DNA of 64,000 nt from Guyanagaster necrorhizus (lineage: Eukaryota > Basidiomycota > Agaricomycetes > Agaricales > Physalacriaceae). The stretch covers positions 68,702 to 132,701 of the forward strand of contig NW_025064896.1 of NCBI RefSeq assembly GCF_019112545.1, in the 5' to 3' direction. Position 1 is the first letter of the stretch. Each line of letters starts with the position of its first letter. Under the pieces are notes generated by a model that was not told the origin of the DNA, did no database searches, and worked only from the letters and a program-made list of their open reading frames with translations. A program made the translations under genes and the position numbers. Below are positions 9,719 through 20,788 of this stretch, one piece after another.

Positions 9719-10555
9719 TCAGGACGGGCACTTTGCATCTGTATACATGGTCGCATCCCCCGGACCGTACTGTAGCGGGTTGCATCCAGGGAGCTTCGCG
9801 AGCGTACCCTCCGTATCCTCATTGACCACCGAAGCGATTCTGCACTCATTAGCGGTATCAGCGCTGATGATACCGAATACCGAGCAAGCGGTGAATACGC
9901 CTAGACGAGATACGAGTGAGTATCAATCAATCGCTTTCGAGGGGTCACGCTGAATCCCTCTTACCATTGATAGTATCGTTATCGGGGTTGTTGCAGTTGT
10001 CGGTCGCATCTTGAAGAGCGCTTTATGACGACGAGAGAGGACTGGTTTAGACGGAGAAGAAAAAAAAAATCATATACTCGACATCCCATCCGCTCTGGAA
10101 GTCGCCGTGCCATCCGTATCCCGTTGGGTCGCTATATTGAATTATACAGGTAAACAAGCGGACCGTTAACCGAATACCGGAACTGAACATACCCATGAGC
10201 CTGCGGGAAAAGAAACAGCGTCAGCTCAAGCAAAAGACAGTAAAAGACACATACATAAACAAACGGCCATCCGTCACTCTCGTTCCATCTCCCGACAAAG
10301 TCGTGGATATTCTACGTAATCTTGTAGAAAAGCTTCATGAGGCCCACGGGGTGCGTATAGGGGCAATCGCCATTATCGAGCTGCGATAGGTACGTGACGT
10401 GGGATTTATGGTCCGCACTGTCCACATTCTATCGTGAACCCCATTCAATGCTCGGTGGAAAAAAAAAGAGAGAGAGGGAGATATAAGTATATACTGACAA
10501 CGCCGTCCCAGCACCTGGGGAAATGCAACCTAGATTAGAGCCCGGCCTCACAGTC
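9719..10555 (-). pseudogene. DUF1996-family secreted protein, 5' truncated with stops
   Basis: DUF1996 proteins are secreted fungal proteins of unknown activity, sometimes fused to WSC domains. Joinable exons: 10499-~10555, 10255-10428, 10193-10200 (8 nt), 10078-10131, 9965-10020 and 9719-9900. Introns 10429-10498, 10201-10254, 10132-10192, 10021-10077 and 9901-9964 all have GT..AG ends. Family hallmarks in order: FPRCWDGVN, DSADHKSHVTY, DNGDCPYTHPVGLM, FVYAHGDPTGYGWHGDF, QSGWDVDAL and GC.PLQYG near the end. The 8-nt exon supplies the A-H-G of the core motif, so it is needed. Damage: the N-terminal half is missing, replaced at about 10555 by repeat R1a. There is TAG where the family has Trp (after FYKIT) and TAA before the FPRCWDG motif. 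Both stops fit C-to-T/G-to-A change. Confidence 0.8.
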
Positions 10556-10557
10556 CA

Positions 10558-10841
10558 GGCTATTCTGGGGCTTCCGTGCAGTTTATGGCTCCTGACAACT
10601 ATCAACGATGTGAAGACATAAATTTTCATTTTCATTTTATGAAGAGTCCGTATGTAGTATCTTTCCGTCAAACTCGGTGATACTTACTTGGCCATAAAAA
10701 AAACTGCCACTTCATATTCCAAAGCACAGGCTAGACCAACTGTTCGCTGTTTTCTTCATTACATCTGGGTAAATCAATTAGATCACCTTTCAATCAAGAA
10801 ACCGGTTTCCCTCACAAAAAGTCTTTTGCCATCAGAAGTCA
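10558..10841. repeat. Repeat module R1a, copy 2
   Basis: Homologous to 2690-2956 with CpG lost at many sites. It truncates the DUF1996 gene and runs straight into module R1b. Confidence 0.8.
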
Positions 10842-11128
10842 GCAAGGATATGAAGTTGGGTTCAGTGTCATGCAGTGTGTCTCAGTAGCTGACTGGTAAT
10901 CAGCATGCATGACCATTGACAAAGGTATGAATCCTTCAGGTTTGGGACTCATTGGATGGAAGGATGCAACTATGTATTTTCTTTTTCTAAGTGGAGAAGA
11001 CTACAAGCCTGTATGTCAGTGTACAAGCTGATAGTTTGCACAAGTAGGCCATGGCTGAGCTTAAGTGGTGGGATATCCATTCCTCTTTTGCACCATTGAC
11101 AAATAGACCATTTGTTTTGCCAGACTTG
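10842..11128 (+). repeat. Repeat module R1b, copy 2 (SINE-like)
   Basis: Homologous to 4189-4506, with box A TAGCTGACTGG at 10886-10896 and box B-like GGTTTGGGACTC at 10939-10950. It has short internal deletions, is CpG-depleted and is cut at about 11128 by retroelement G0. Confidence 0.7.
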
Positions 11129-13791
11129 AGAGTCAAGGATTTCCTCAATTTCATAGGATTCTTCACTGTTGACTAGGTTGGGTGCTGGCAGTGGAGGTCA
11201 TTCTTGATTAGGAAATATGGAAGGCACATAGGACATTAGAAGGATTTCATTGAAAATCAGATGGATTTTCCACCCAGCAGGTAGTTTGAGTTTGTAGGCA
11301 GAAAGGCTGATCTTGGCAATGACTTTAAAGGGACTGGTGTGTTTATCAGATAGTTTCTTTTTGGGTTGTGGAAGATAAAGATTTGTGATATCCAGCCAGA
11401 TCTTGTTGCCTGGTGAGTATACAATAGATGAGTTTTTTCTTCTGTCATACTGTGCCTTTCTAAAGCATTTGAGTTTTCTTGTGTATGGTTTTCTTTTTTG
11501 AGCAGTGAATATCTGTTTCTGGTATCTGCAGGAATGGTTTTAGTAGATACAGTGTCTGGTTTGGAATGCACTAATTTAGTATCATCTGCTTTAGTCAAAA
11601 AAGTGTCTGAAACCCACCTGCATACATGTCAAGGAGTTACTTGCCAAAATCCTCCTGAGATTCAATTCCTTCTTCTTTCCTTTTCTTGTCTTCAATAGCT
11701 TGATCCAATTCTTTCTATGCTTTTCAACTGGCCATTTCTTCCTGATACATCTGACTTAGTTATTTCTATTCATCATCTGAAAACTTTATTTCACAAATAT
11801 TTTGTGTGGCAGGAGACTGACTGCTTGACACAGCATTTGGGGCAGATCTTTGAGGCTGAGGTTTATGGGGTTTTGGGCACACATAAGATAAGTGCCCTTT
11901 CTCTCTGCAATTAAAGCACTTTTCTTCCTTTCAGAGTGCATCTATGTTCATTAGCTGCCTCTGGCTGCCATACACAGCTCCAGTTCTAGTTCTCTTGTCA
12001 CTCATAGTCATTACCTTTGGAGCTGATCCACCAGTAACAGTCTTTCCTCCACTTGTAGTGGCTTTTGCTTCCTCATGACCAAGAGTGTTGACTTGATACT
12101 TATAGTCCATCTGCAACATCCTTCTTTTCCACTCATTATAAGTGGAGGGAAAATTATTATCCTATGGAAAATGGTATTGTGGAGATTAGATCAGACCACA
12201 TTCTTGATCTGCTCCAATATGGTTTTGTGATTGTGCATCTTTCCAGCCTGATATGCTAACTCTTTGAATTCTTGAAAGAATTTTTTGGCATCAGTGAAGT
12301 TGGCCTGTTGTAAGGAATGCCACTTGGCAGCATGAACCTTTTGTTCTGCATCTAGCTTGAATCATTGTTGTATAGCTTTTTTGAACTATGAGTAGGAGGG
12401 ATATCTCCACTGTCCTGTAGTCAGATCATAAAAGTACTGTTCCTGTAAGCTCCACCATTCTTGTGCTGTGCCTTCAAATCAGGTTGTACAGAATATTACT
12501 CAGTGAGAGCTGAATCTGGTGGGGCTCATGGAGAAATAGATGCTGTACATCTTGAAATATGCTTCACATTGTTGGAAAAAGCATTTTAAGTCCAGGCTTT
12601 CTCCTTTGAATGGTACTAGCTCATGGGCTATAGTTGGCTTTAAATTTCCCCAGAGCTTCATGATTTCAGGCTCTCATGGAGGTGGATTGTCAGGTGGTGG
12701 TGGCAGTAGCATTGATGGTAGGACTGGCTTTTTGGGCCTAGGCAAGGACTGCAGCCTCCAGTCATACTGAGGATGGTCCAGCAGTTCTTCAGAGGATGGG
12801 GGAAATGGTACTGCCAGCTCTTCCCTCTCTTTTTTTTTGCCAGAGGATGCTGATAGAGCTCGAGGTCCAGCATCTTCAGACTCTACTCTAGCAAATAGAT
12901 GGATGGGTGCAGCTGAGACTTGCTGAGGAGTCTGCTGAAAAGGGTTTCAGCTTTTCCAACTGCTTAGACTGCTTTATGCTGACAATAGTCATTTGAGCAC
13001 ATAGTAAAGAGAAGGAAATGGGGGTTTCCAGCACCCTTTAGCATTCTGTACTACTTCTGCTACCCTAGTTTCTGCCCATGCTCTGTCCACTAGATCCCTA
13101 GCATGCTCTGGCAGTGTAAGATATTGGAGTCCTTCACTGGTACCTAACCAGCAGATGTCTGCTGTTTGCCACTCTCTGAGCTGCTGGTAATATCCAGGCA
13201 GATTTTTCTGCCACACAGGTTCACCAGTTGAGGATGTATTTATATCTCCTGTTTAGCTCATATGAGTCTACTGTTCCTGATTCAGCAGACTGGAGCTCAC
13301 TCCCTCTGAGGCTGTATGCATCAACTCTGAGGATGATCTGACTGATGTTCTGCTCTTGAATTGAGGGGCTTTGGGGCAGGCTGGCCATGAGACTGGACTC
13401 ATCTACCTGCTTAGAGTAAAGTCCAAATAGAGCTCCTGGTATATGCTCTTGGTAGTAATCAGTGGTAGGGGTGATCATGTTTCTAGTTGGGAGTTGGCTT
13501 GTATGGCCATCATCCCTTTGTACTGACTCTCTCTTATCAGAGGTGGCCAGTTGGATGACAAGAGAGAGAGGTTCAACTCCTTCTCTTCTACTTTGTATAC
13601 TTTTGAATCCTGAAGATTGAACAATGTAATCTATGCTGCTGGTGTCTGTAGATTCTGGAGCTGATGGCTGGATAATGATGCTCTTCTGACTTGAGAGTAT
13701 GTAGGATGCTGGTTGGAGGGCTTAATGAAGGAGATCCACTCTTCATCAGCTCTGCCACTCCTCCGGTTCTCTCCTTCTTCTTTATTCTCTC

Positions 13792-13908
13792 AGTAACCTT
13801 ATGATATAGTATTCAATAATTCCAGTTACTGTGATGAACAGGCAAGCACCTACAATAGAGATAGTGATGATGTTTCCAAGTGTGAGTTTTATATACTAGT
13901 TCTTGGAA
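13792..13908 (-). pseudogene. G0 leader micro-ORF remnant (membrane segment)
   Basis: A frame ending TAA at 13794-13792 reads KLTLGNIITISIVGACLFI then TVTGIIEYYIIRLLRE. It is a single hydrophobic segment with a basic tail, at the place where the other elements encode their 60-aa leader. The sequence is very different and no start codon is left (in-frame TAG upstream). Confidence 0.4.
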
Positions 13909-13948
13909 AAGTGCTGTCAGACCAAGGCATGTGAAGTCTTGAGCTAAT

Positions 13949-14579
13949 TGTTAGGCCTCTACTAAACACTCACAAATGTCTAGCACTGCTTCTGCTAGGG
14001 TCTGATTCTAGGTTCTGAGTCTAAGTTTGATTTTGGTATAGAAGTATAATGAGAATGACAAGATAGGCAATAAGGATTTTATAAATAGGGATAAAGGGTT
14101 GTGGCTGATAGACATAGTCTGCTATGGTGGCAAGAGTATTCACATCAGATAGTCAGAGAGTTTAGCAGATGTATTAAACCTTAGCTCAAGACTGGGGTAT
14201 ATCAGTGTGTACTACTGCCTTATATACTGTTGAAAGAATCCTATACTCTACAGGTTATTATTGTCTGCTTTCTATACCCTCTGCTCATTGTCTGAGATAA
14301 CAATGACTGTGCCCTTGTTTTTGTTTCTTATTGTTGCTCTGCTATACCATTGCTATAGTGAGTTCTCCATATGCCACAGTTCCTATTGTGTTCAAGATGT
14401 GGAATGGTGATAGTTACCACATTGTTCATTGTCATCTTATTGTGCATCAATGAATAAGGTGTAGCTATAGTGTCATCATGTCTTTATCATTTTTTGTAAG
14501 ATCAGTCTGGGGTCAGAATTGATAAGCATCTGCTTACTAAGTGTCAGCAGGTCATTATTTACAGGCAAAAATTATAACA
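13949..14579 (-). repeat. G0 5' LTR
   Basis: It begins TGTTAGGCC and ends ATTATAACA (plus-strand reading), 631 bp. It contains TTAGCTCAAGACT at 14181-14193, the same 13-mer whose complement forms the primer site beside the LTR (13935-13947). Confidence 0.75.
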
Positions 14580-15739
14580 GTAATATTACTATATAGATGA
14601 TAAGTAAATACAGTCAAAGATAGATAAGTATAGAAAGTACTCATATCTCAGTGTTGTAGTTGAAAGCTGAGATGTGCAGAACAGTGTGACATGCTGAAAA
14701 AGAAAGAAATATCAAATAGATAAGTGAACATGTTCATATTGTACTATTCCTGTATCTAACATGTGTTATGAATGTATGGTGTTATGCGCATATATGTCAA
14801 ACACAGTGTTCTTCACATGCATGTCATATCTGTAGTTCCATGTGATTCTTGTTCTTAGTGTGCAAGCTCTGTGCTGTTGTCTGTGCATTCAGTGTCAAGT
14901 ACTGAAACTTCCTGTATAATGTGACTCTTTGATATTATCCTGAAGCTAAGTCATGTACTTTACCAATTGTCACTCAAGCTCATTATAGCTAGCCTTTCTT
15001 TTATTGTGCTCTAGCTCTATTTTGCTTCACATGCTTACTAGTACTTTTGTACTTAGCATGTATTACTGTATTTCACAAAATTACATGCATAGACATGTTT
15101 AGAGTGTGTCACTGTCCCACTGGTATCAGAGCAGACCTGGTGGCACCAATAGTGCTGGTGGCTATAGCACAACAAAAGAATACAATTTGTAGGATCAAGA
15201 TCTATCTGTCTTAGGCACTCTGAATTGAATATCATTCCTGTCTTCACTTTGAAGCACTCTGAAATCATCTATCACAAAGAAATTCATGATAAGAAATAGT
15301 GCATTAAGTTCTTCACAGAACTGCCTCTGACATCTATTGTAATGTAATCATTAGGGAGGGGCCAGTGTTAGTTAAGAGTGGAGGAAAATCACATACCACA
15401 GTGGCATCCTTTAGCAGCAGAAGATCATTCTATGAGGATCTGGAATATATAGTGATGCAAACTGAAAATTCACCACAAACCAAACCTGCTCAACATCAGT
15501 GGATCATGCAAAAAATGATGAATAGAGCTTTTCTATCTTCTCCAATAGTTTTTCATCCTCTAGACATCATTCTATCTATGGCTCTATTCTGTGTACATTC
15601 CATGCTCTATGCAAGATGGAATTAGTTGTATTCATATAGAAGTTCAGTGATGATAACTTCAGTATATGCAACAGTGACTCTCTTGCACTTGGTCTCTTCC
15701 ATAGATTCACTTTGAACTTTGCTCAATGTTCATCCAAAG
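14580..15739. other. CpG-poor stretch, no gene recognised
   Basis: AT-rich DNA between the G0 LTR and a decayed gene. Only short open frames and no motif that I can support. Confidence 0.5.
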
Positions 15740-17460
15740 ACACTGCATGTCAAAAGGTCTGAATGATCATATTAGAGGTCACAAAAGGTAATTCCTTTAG
15801 GATGAGCTCTACTGAATCAAATTTGTCTCTGTTTGTAAATATCTAACATCAGGCATAGGAACAGGAGTGATAAATAGCTCTTATGCATCATACTCCTATG
15901 AATTATATTGGAATTTCAATACAGAGTGCCTTTTTGAAGGCTGTAGACTGTGACCATCCAATATCATCTGCCTGGGTGTATATTTTGTATGCAAAAGAGA
16001 CTTGTTACCAATTATCCAGCAGTAGTAAGCCTTCTTTGTGAATCATCCCAGTGAGACTGGCCATGACATCAAAAATATGGTCTATAACATGAATGAGTGA
16101 TTGATACTTTATACCTCCTAGTTGTGTATGCCCCACATGAGAAACCAAAGATGCATATGCAATCACCAGTATGATCTACATATTATCAGTACCAACTCAA
16201 GACTAACAGTGAATAGAAACATGCAGTTTTGCATCAAGAATTGATAACCATCTAGTTTAAAGGCATCAAGATAATATCACAGTAGATACTAAGGCAGACA
16301 TTGGTATATCTCTGATATAAGTGTCAATGGTCTAAGCTATTATGATATCCATGGTCTATCTATGATGCTGGAATCAGTTCTCAAAACACAAGCAAGAAAC
16401 TATATCCTTCATACCTTGTATAGTTTTGATGTGAGAAGGTTTGGACTTTGAGACAGTGAGTAGATAGGTATTCACCCCAGTCTGAAAGATGCATTAATTA
16501 ACTATGTCCAAGTCATTTATTAAATTCATATCTGATAATAGACCATCTACTTTAATCTATTATCTTTCTTCAGCAATGAACAGAGCTGTATGATATTCAA
16601 GTTGTGAATGTCAAACTGATCTCCAATACTGTCAAAGCAGAGCATTAAGTTATGGAATTCATGCTGTGGAGGAATAGTCTTTGGTATACTTTCAGAGACA
16701 GGCTATTCAGTTTCTGAATTGACAACAGTCTGTATGATAGACAATGCTGTGAATGTGCATTTGTGATAGTCAGCAGATGCATCTGAAAGTTCCAGAGTCA
16801 ACATAAGGGAAGAGTAAGTAGAATTGTAAGAGATCTTTATCAGCCAGATGATTTATAAATTTTGTTAAACATCCCAAGTAATATCATAATTACAAAGATC
16901 AAAGAGCAATGAAAACCAGCATATGGTCATTTTTCTGACCAATAAAATTGACTATCTGACATTTGGATGATCAAGTGATAATGCATATTAAATTGATGAA
17001 ACTGATAGGATCTTGCCTCAGAGTCCTACTTGGCGAGAAAGTAAGGAGGGAGGAGATGCTGCAATTGCCTTTTAACATGCTTTAACTTGATGCTGAAGAC
17101 AGAAAGTAAACTTGGAGAAGCAACTGCATTTATGGCCTTTTTATCCGATCTACTGGCTGTTCATTGGTAAACCTGATCTTTTGTTGCTGCATGTCCATAT
17201 GGGCAACCTCAGAAGGAATCTGATGTAATGAATACTCAACATCCATCAATGCATTCTCAATACACATAAGATGTTGAATATGAGTGATAGACTGCAATAT
17301 GAGATGATTTCAGCATGAAAGACCCAGAGATAGAAAAATAACTAACATCAAATACAGATACTTCCAAGATGGCACTATGTCTCTGAAACAAAATAACATC
17401 TCTTGAAACAGATTGGTATAAATGGCTATGATTCCATGTAGTGGCTGCAATCAGTACTCA
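15740..17460 (-). pseudogene. Decayed multi-exon gene, function unknown
   Basis: On the minus strand, long stretches read as protein interrupted by TAA/TAG/TGA at former Gln/Arg/Trp codons. About 17460-17370 contains W-N-H-S-H-L-Y-Q-S-V-S-R-D-V. A 68-70 nt intron (donor GTATCTGTA, acceptor TTGCAG, about 17302-17370) joins it in phase to a block with THIQHLMCIENALMDVEY. About 16150-15850 reads KYQSLIHVIDHIFDVMAS and DIGWSQSTAFKKAL. About 15900-15800 reads ELFITPVPMPDVRYLQ. I recognise no family. Codon-level conservation of the non-stop sense suggests a once-functional gene later deaminated. Confidence 0.4.
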
Positions 17461-17913
17461 TTTACTAATATGAAAGATCATCTATCTTTGATAATAGATA
17501 ATCATATCAGTTCCAAGGATGCTTTTAGACTCACTCATTCTCATTCAGTGATCTTGCAGTGAGAGTACTCATGTGAAATTACAGACTCAGTCTGAAAGAG
17601 TCCAGAATAGTGCCAAAAAAAGATGTAGAGCATTCAATGGAATGATGAGAAAGTGTTTTGAAAAGAGATCTATTCTGATTGTATGTGAAAAGGACCTGAC
17701 ATGTTCAATGACTGAAATGAGTCTTGCATCACTATTGAGCCATCAGATCTAAACTCTGAAGAAGCACACTGGATTCCAGTGGATCAAGGATAGATTGATG
17801 TTATCAAAGAGTGGTCCTATATATCTGTAGGAGCATTAGCATGGTCCAGTTCCTCCAAGATTATGTATTGCATTGCTATAGATTCTCACTTGTCTGTAGC
17901 TACAACTGAGACT

Positions 17914-18370
17914 TGTTATGATTTTTCACCATTTCCTTTACTTTTCATTACTTTAGCCCCTATTTATGCTTAGTCAGAGCACCTAATCAAGTGCTAAAGG
18001 ACCATGAGACAGCATTAGTCAGCCAATGACTATTGTCTCACAACATGTAGTGACACTCCAACAACAAGACAACTAGACATTTGTAGATAACCATGACACT
18101 CTAGGACAATGAGTATGATAACACAGATACTCACAATTAGCAGTACTATATTTAACTAGGAGATGAACAGTATATAAGTAGTATAGTCAACATTATATAT
18201 CTTTAGTCTTGAACTATTCTTAATTCTACCATTCTATTTTAAGTCAACTAGTATTGACCTTGAAGACACACTGCTAGTCTCTACGTATAGTGAACTCAGA
18301 CATGATTGTACAAATACAATACAGCATCTATTTATCATATAGTTATAGTCACATATTGACTGGTCTAACA
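17914..18370 (+). repeat. G1 5' LTR
   Basis: TGTTATGATTTTT ... GGTCTAACA, 457 bp, with a TATATAAG-type promoter about 31 bp before AGTCTTGAACT. Preceded by TSD AGACT. Primer site TTAGTTTGAGACT follows at 18372-18384. Confidence 0.85.
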
Positions 18371-18402
18371 GTTAGTTTGAGACTTCTAAATTCTCTTTTT
18401 TT

Positions 18403-18585
18403 ATATCTGCCATCAATGTTACAACTACTGATCTCACTGATGACTTCTTCAAACTATTAGCTTTCATCATTAGAATGCTTCTTGGTTTACTTGCTATCAT
18501 TCAACTTTGCTGTGGACATCAGTCAATTACAGCTTGGATAATCAAGCACTATCATTCTTTCCAACAGATCCAACACATTTTATGA
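18403..18585 (+). pseudogene. G1 leader micro-ORF (start ATG changed to ATA)
   Basis: 61 codons with the same length and layout as the G2 copy: D-D-F-F-K-L-L-A at residue 13 on, a hydrophobic core, then I-I-Q-L-C-C-G-H-Q-S-I-T-A-W, H-Y and F-Q-x-I-x-x-I-L stop. Codon 1 is ATA. Stop TGA (18583-18585) is followed by one A and the gag ATG at 18587. Confidence 0.7.
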
Positions 18586-18586
18586 A

Positions 18587-18932
18587 ATGTCACTCCTGAC
18601 CTCCCTCTCTATGACATCTCTCTCTCTATCAGAACCTCCTTCCAGCCCATATTTGGAACCATACCCAAAGTCAGACCTAGTCACACAAATGAAGGGTGCA
18701 CTGAGAAAGAAGAAGGATTCTGATCAACAGATGGACCCTCTCAAACAATTAGCAGACTCAATAAGCATCAAAACATGGGATTCAGAAATCTCTGGATCCC
18801 ACCATGCATCTCTAACCATGAAAATGAGGATCTTCTTGATGGCTTCTTTGAGGAGTTGCCATCTCCCAACCCTTTCACTGCTCCTCATGAGCCTGGCATT
18901 GGAGACCATGTCAGGGACTCCATTGATGAGGT
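18587..18932 (+). pseudogene. G1 gag N-terminus (interrupted by G2)
   Basis: The frame opens at ATG 18587 with M-S-L-L-T-S-L-S-M-T-S and is open for about 117 codons, Ser/Pro-rich then Lys-rich (KGALRKKKDSDQQ). It is broken at 18932 by G2. The continuation (28305-28452, after TSD GAGGT) holds two tandem copies of a CTCAACCTCTAGTC-type unit. Confidence 0.6.
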
Positions 18933-19070
18933 TGTTATGATTTTATTCCCTTTTCTGCTCTTTTTCCCCTATTTATGCTTAGTCAGAACCCAAGAAAGGC
19001 AGATGATCAGAATGGTGGGAAGAGCTTAGTCATCACAAGGACTGCCTTCACCACCACCTCTTGACAATGC

Positions 19071-20430
19071 TGATATGCAGGCTACATGTCCAGCCCTATA
19101 ATTTGCAAATTCTGCATAACACACTAGAATATGCTAGTAACTGAGAATNNNNNNNNNNNNNNNNNNNNNNNNNNNNNNNNNNNNNNNNNNNNNNNNNNNN
19201 NNNNNNNNNNNNNNNNNNNNNNNNNNNNNNNNNNNNNNNNNNNNNNNNNNNNNNNNNNNNNNNNNNNNNNNNNNNNNNNNNNNNNNNNNNNNNNNNNNNN
19301 NNNNNNNNNNNNNNNNNNNNNNNNNNNNNNNNNNNNNNNNNNNNNNNNNNNNNNNNNNNNNNNNNNNNNNNNNNNNNNNNNNNNNNNNNNNNNNNNNNNN
19401 NNNNNNNNNNNNNNNNNNNNNNNNNNNNNNNNNNNNNNNNNNNNNNNNNNNNNNNNNNNNNNNNNNNNNNNNNNNNNNNNNNNNNNNNNNNNNNNNNNNN
19501 NNNNNNNNNNNNNNNNNNNNNNNNNNNNNNNNNNNNNNNNNNNNNNNNNNNNNNNNNNNNNNNNNNNNNNNNNNNNNNNNNNNNNNNNNNNNNNNNNNNN
19601 NNNNNNNNNNNNNNNNNNNNNNNNNNNNNNNNNNNNNNNNNNNNNNNNNNNNNNNNNNNNNNNNNNNNNNNNNNNNNNNNNNNNNNNNNNNNNNNNNNNN
19701 NNNNNNNNNNNNNNNNNNNNNNNNNNNNNNNNNNNNNNNNNNNNNNNNNNNNNNNNNNNNNNNNNNNNNNNNNNNTACCTGTTGTTGGTGTATAAAAGAA
19801 GGGAATGGGGGGGAAATAGCAAGCAAGCGACCCACCCCCGCATTCAGGCCTTCTAGCCCACTGTAGCTAGTCCCTGGGACAACGGATTTTGAGTTCTGCT
19901 TCGACTTAGTGATTTATTTAAGTTGCTTTGTCACTTAGAGAGAGGATTAGATTGGAATTATAACTATATTTTGGGTTCGGATTAATTTGGGTTCCAAACT
20001 ATAAGGGTTTCAGCATCAGAGTACAAGTTCTTCAGTTTTGAGGACTGCTAGACTGCCAAGAGTGCAGCTAGTCAAGCCTAAGTGCTTGATAGACTTAGTA
20101 TTTGGGTTTCGGAGTTCATTGGGTTTCGGAATACTCTAAGTTGGTTTGGAGTGCAATTTGGTGTTGATTCTAAGTCCTAATTATACTTAAACATTGCTAT
20201 AAACTACTCTCATGAGTATTGCATCTTTAAAAGCAAGATAGAGCTAAATAACTGTCTTTATTGACTGTTTCTGTGATTTTACTTAAGACTGCAAGAGTGC
20301 TTCTATCGTACTCAAAACAACCAACCTCAACTGTATTTGGTGATTGTGTATTGAGTGGTTAGGTGTTGGTGTTTGAGAGTTCATTCCTCATTCACTTCTC
20401 TTAGTCACTTAGCTGTTACCAAGCACATCA
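19071..20430 (+). mobile_element. Repeat X, copy X1 (inserted in G2 5' LTR)
   Basis: It starts TGATATGCAGG and ends AAGCACATCA, flanked by ATGC on both sides (19067-19070, 20431-20434). The empty site is visible in the G2 3' LTR (GACAATGCACAATT, about 27992). The ends are imperfect inverted repeats (TGATATGC / TGATGTGC reversed). It contains a TATAAAAG at about 19789 but no coding frame. It could be a solo LTR of another element or a non-autonomous transposon. Its middle is an assembly gap. Confidence 0.8.
19149..19775. other. Assembly gap (627 N)
   Basis: A run of N inside X1. The equivalent part of X2 is about 680 bp, so the gap length is roughly right. ORFs spanning it are meaningless. 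Confidence 0.99.
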
Positions 20431-20535
20431 ATGCACAATTACTTTTATGAACAGTTGCAATGCTCAAGGACAAGGAGCACAATCATGAGAGCAACACACA
20501 ATTAGATACCAGTATTAATAGCCTACCCTGTACAA

Positions 20536-20582
20536 TATTTAAGGAGCTCATCTAGCTGGATTACAACCCAGCTTTGAGCTAA
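20536..20582 (+). promoter_or_regulatory. G2 LTR TATA box and self-primer sequence
   Basis: TATTTAA at 20536-20542 lies 34 bp before AGCTTTGAGCTAA (20570-20582). That 13-mer is an exact complement of the primer site after the LTR, so it should be the 5' end of the RNA, as in Tf1. Confidence 0.6.
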
Positions 20583-20733
20583 AGTTTATACACTCTCATT
20601 CTACTCTCAAGCAATCTCTACGCCTTGAAACACACAGGGGCTGTCCTAGCATGGACTCTAACAGAAGACTTGAATGTGAAGTCACATTAGTTTATCATGT
20701 GTCAGTCTGTCATGTGTTGCTTGAGCCTAACGA

Positions 20734-20746
20734 TTAGCTCAAAGCT
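20734..20746 (+). other. G2 primer-binding site (self-priming type)
   Basis: TTAGCTCAAAGCT directly after the LTR end. It has no TGG start as needed for a tRNA primer. It pairs over 13 nt with the LTR segment at 20570-20582. Confidence 0.65.
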
Positions 20747-20788
20747 TCTAGCTTCCCTTTCTCAAGCCCAATTGTGCTGAGAAACTGA

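Larger units (their letters stand above)
11129..14579 (-). mobile_element. G0: Ty3/gypsy deletion derivative with 5' LTR
   Basis: Minus-strand element of a diverged subfamily. It keeps the end of integrase up to the first chromodomain residues (Y-E-I-E-E-I-L-D, about 11130-11600). It then jumps directly to gag, whose CCHC knuckle lies at 11877-11918 (C-F-N-C-REKG-H-LSYV-C). The N-terminal gag part follows to about 13790, then a leader micro-ORF and the 5' LTR (13949-14579). Protease, reverse transcriptase, RNase H and the integrase core are gone, as are the 3' LTR and most of the chromodomain. All frames are broken. The right flank starts GTAAT; the left flank is repeat R1b. Confidence 0.8.

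Noticed and set aside
19124..19856. ORFs of 230-240 codons over 19.1-19.9 kb
   Set aside because: They run through the N gap and have no sequence content.
20733..20746. tRNA primer site for G2
   Set aside because: No TGG follows the LTR end, and the sequence instead pairs perfectly with the element's own LTR.
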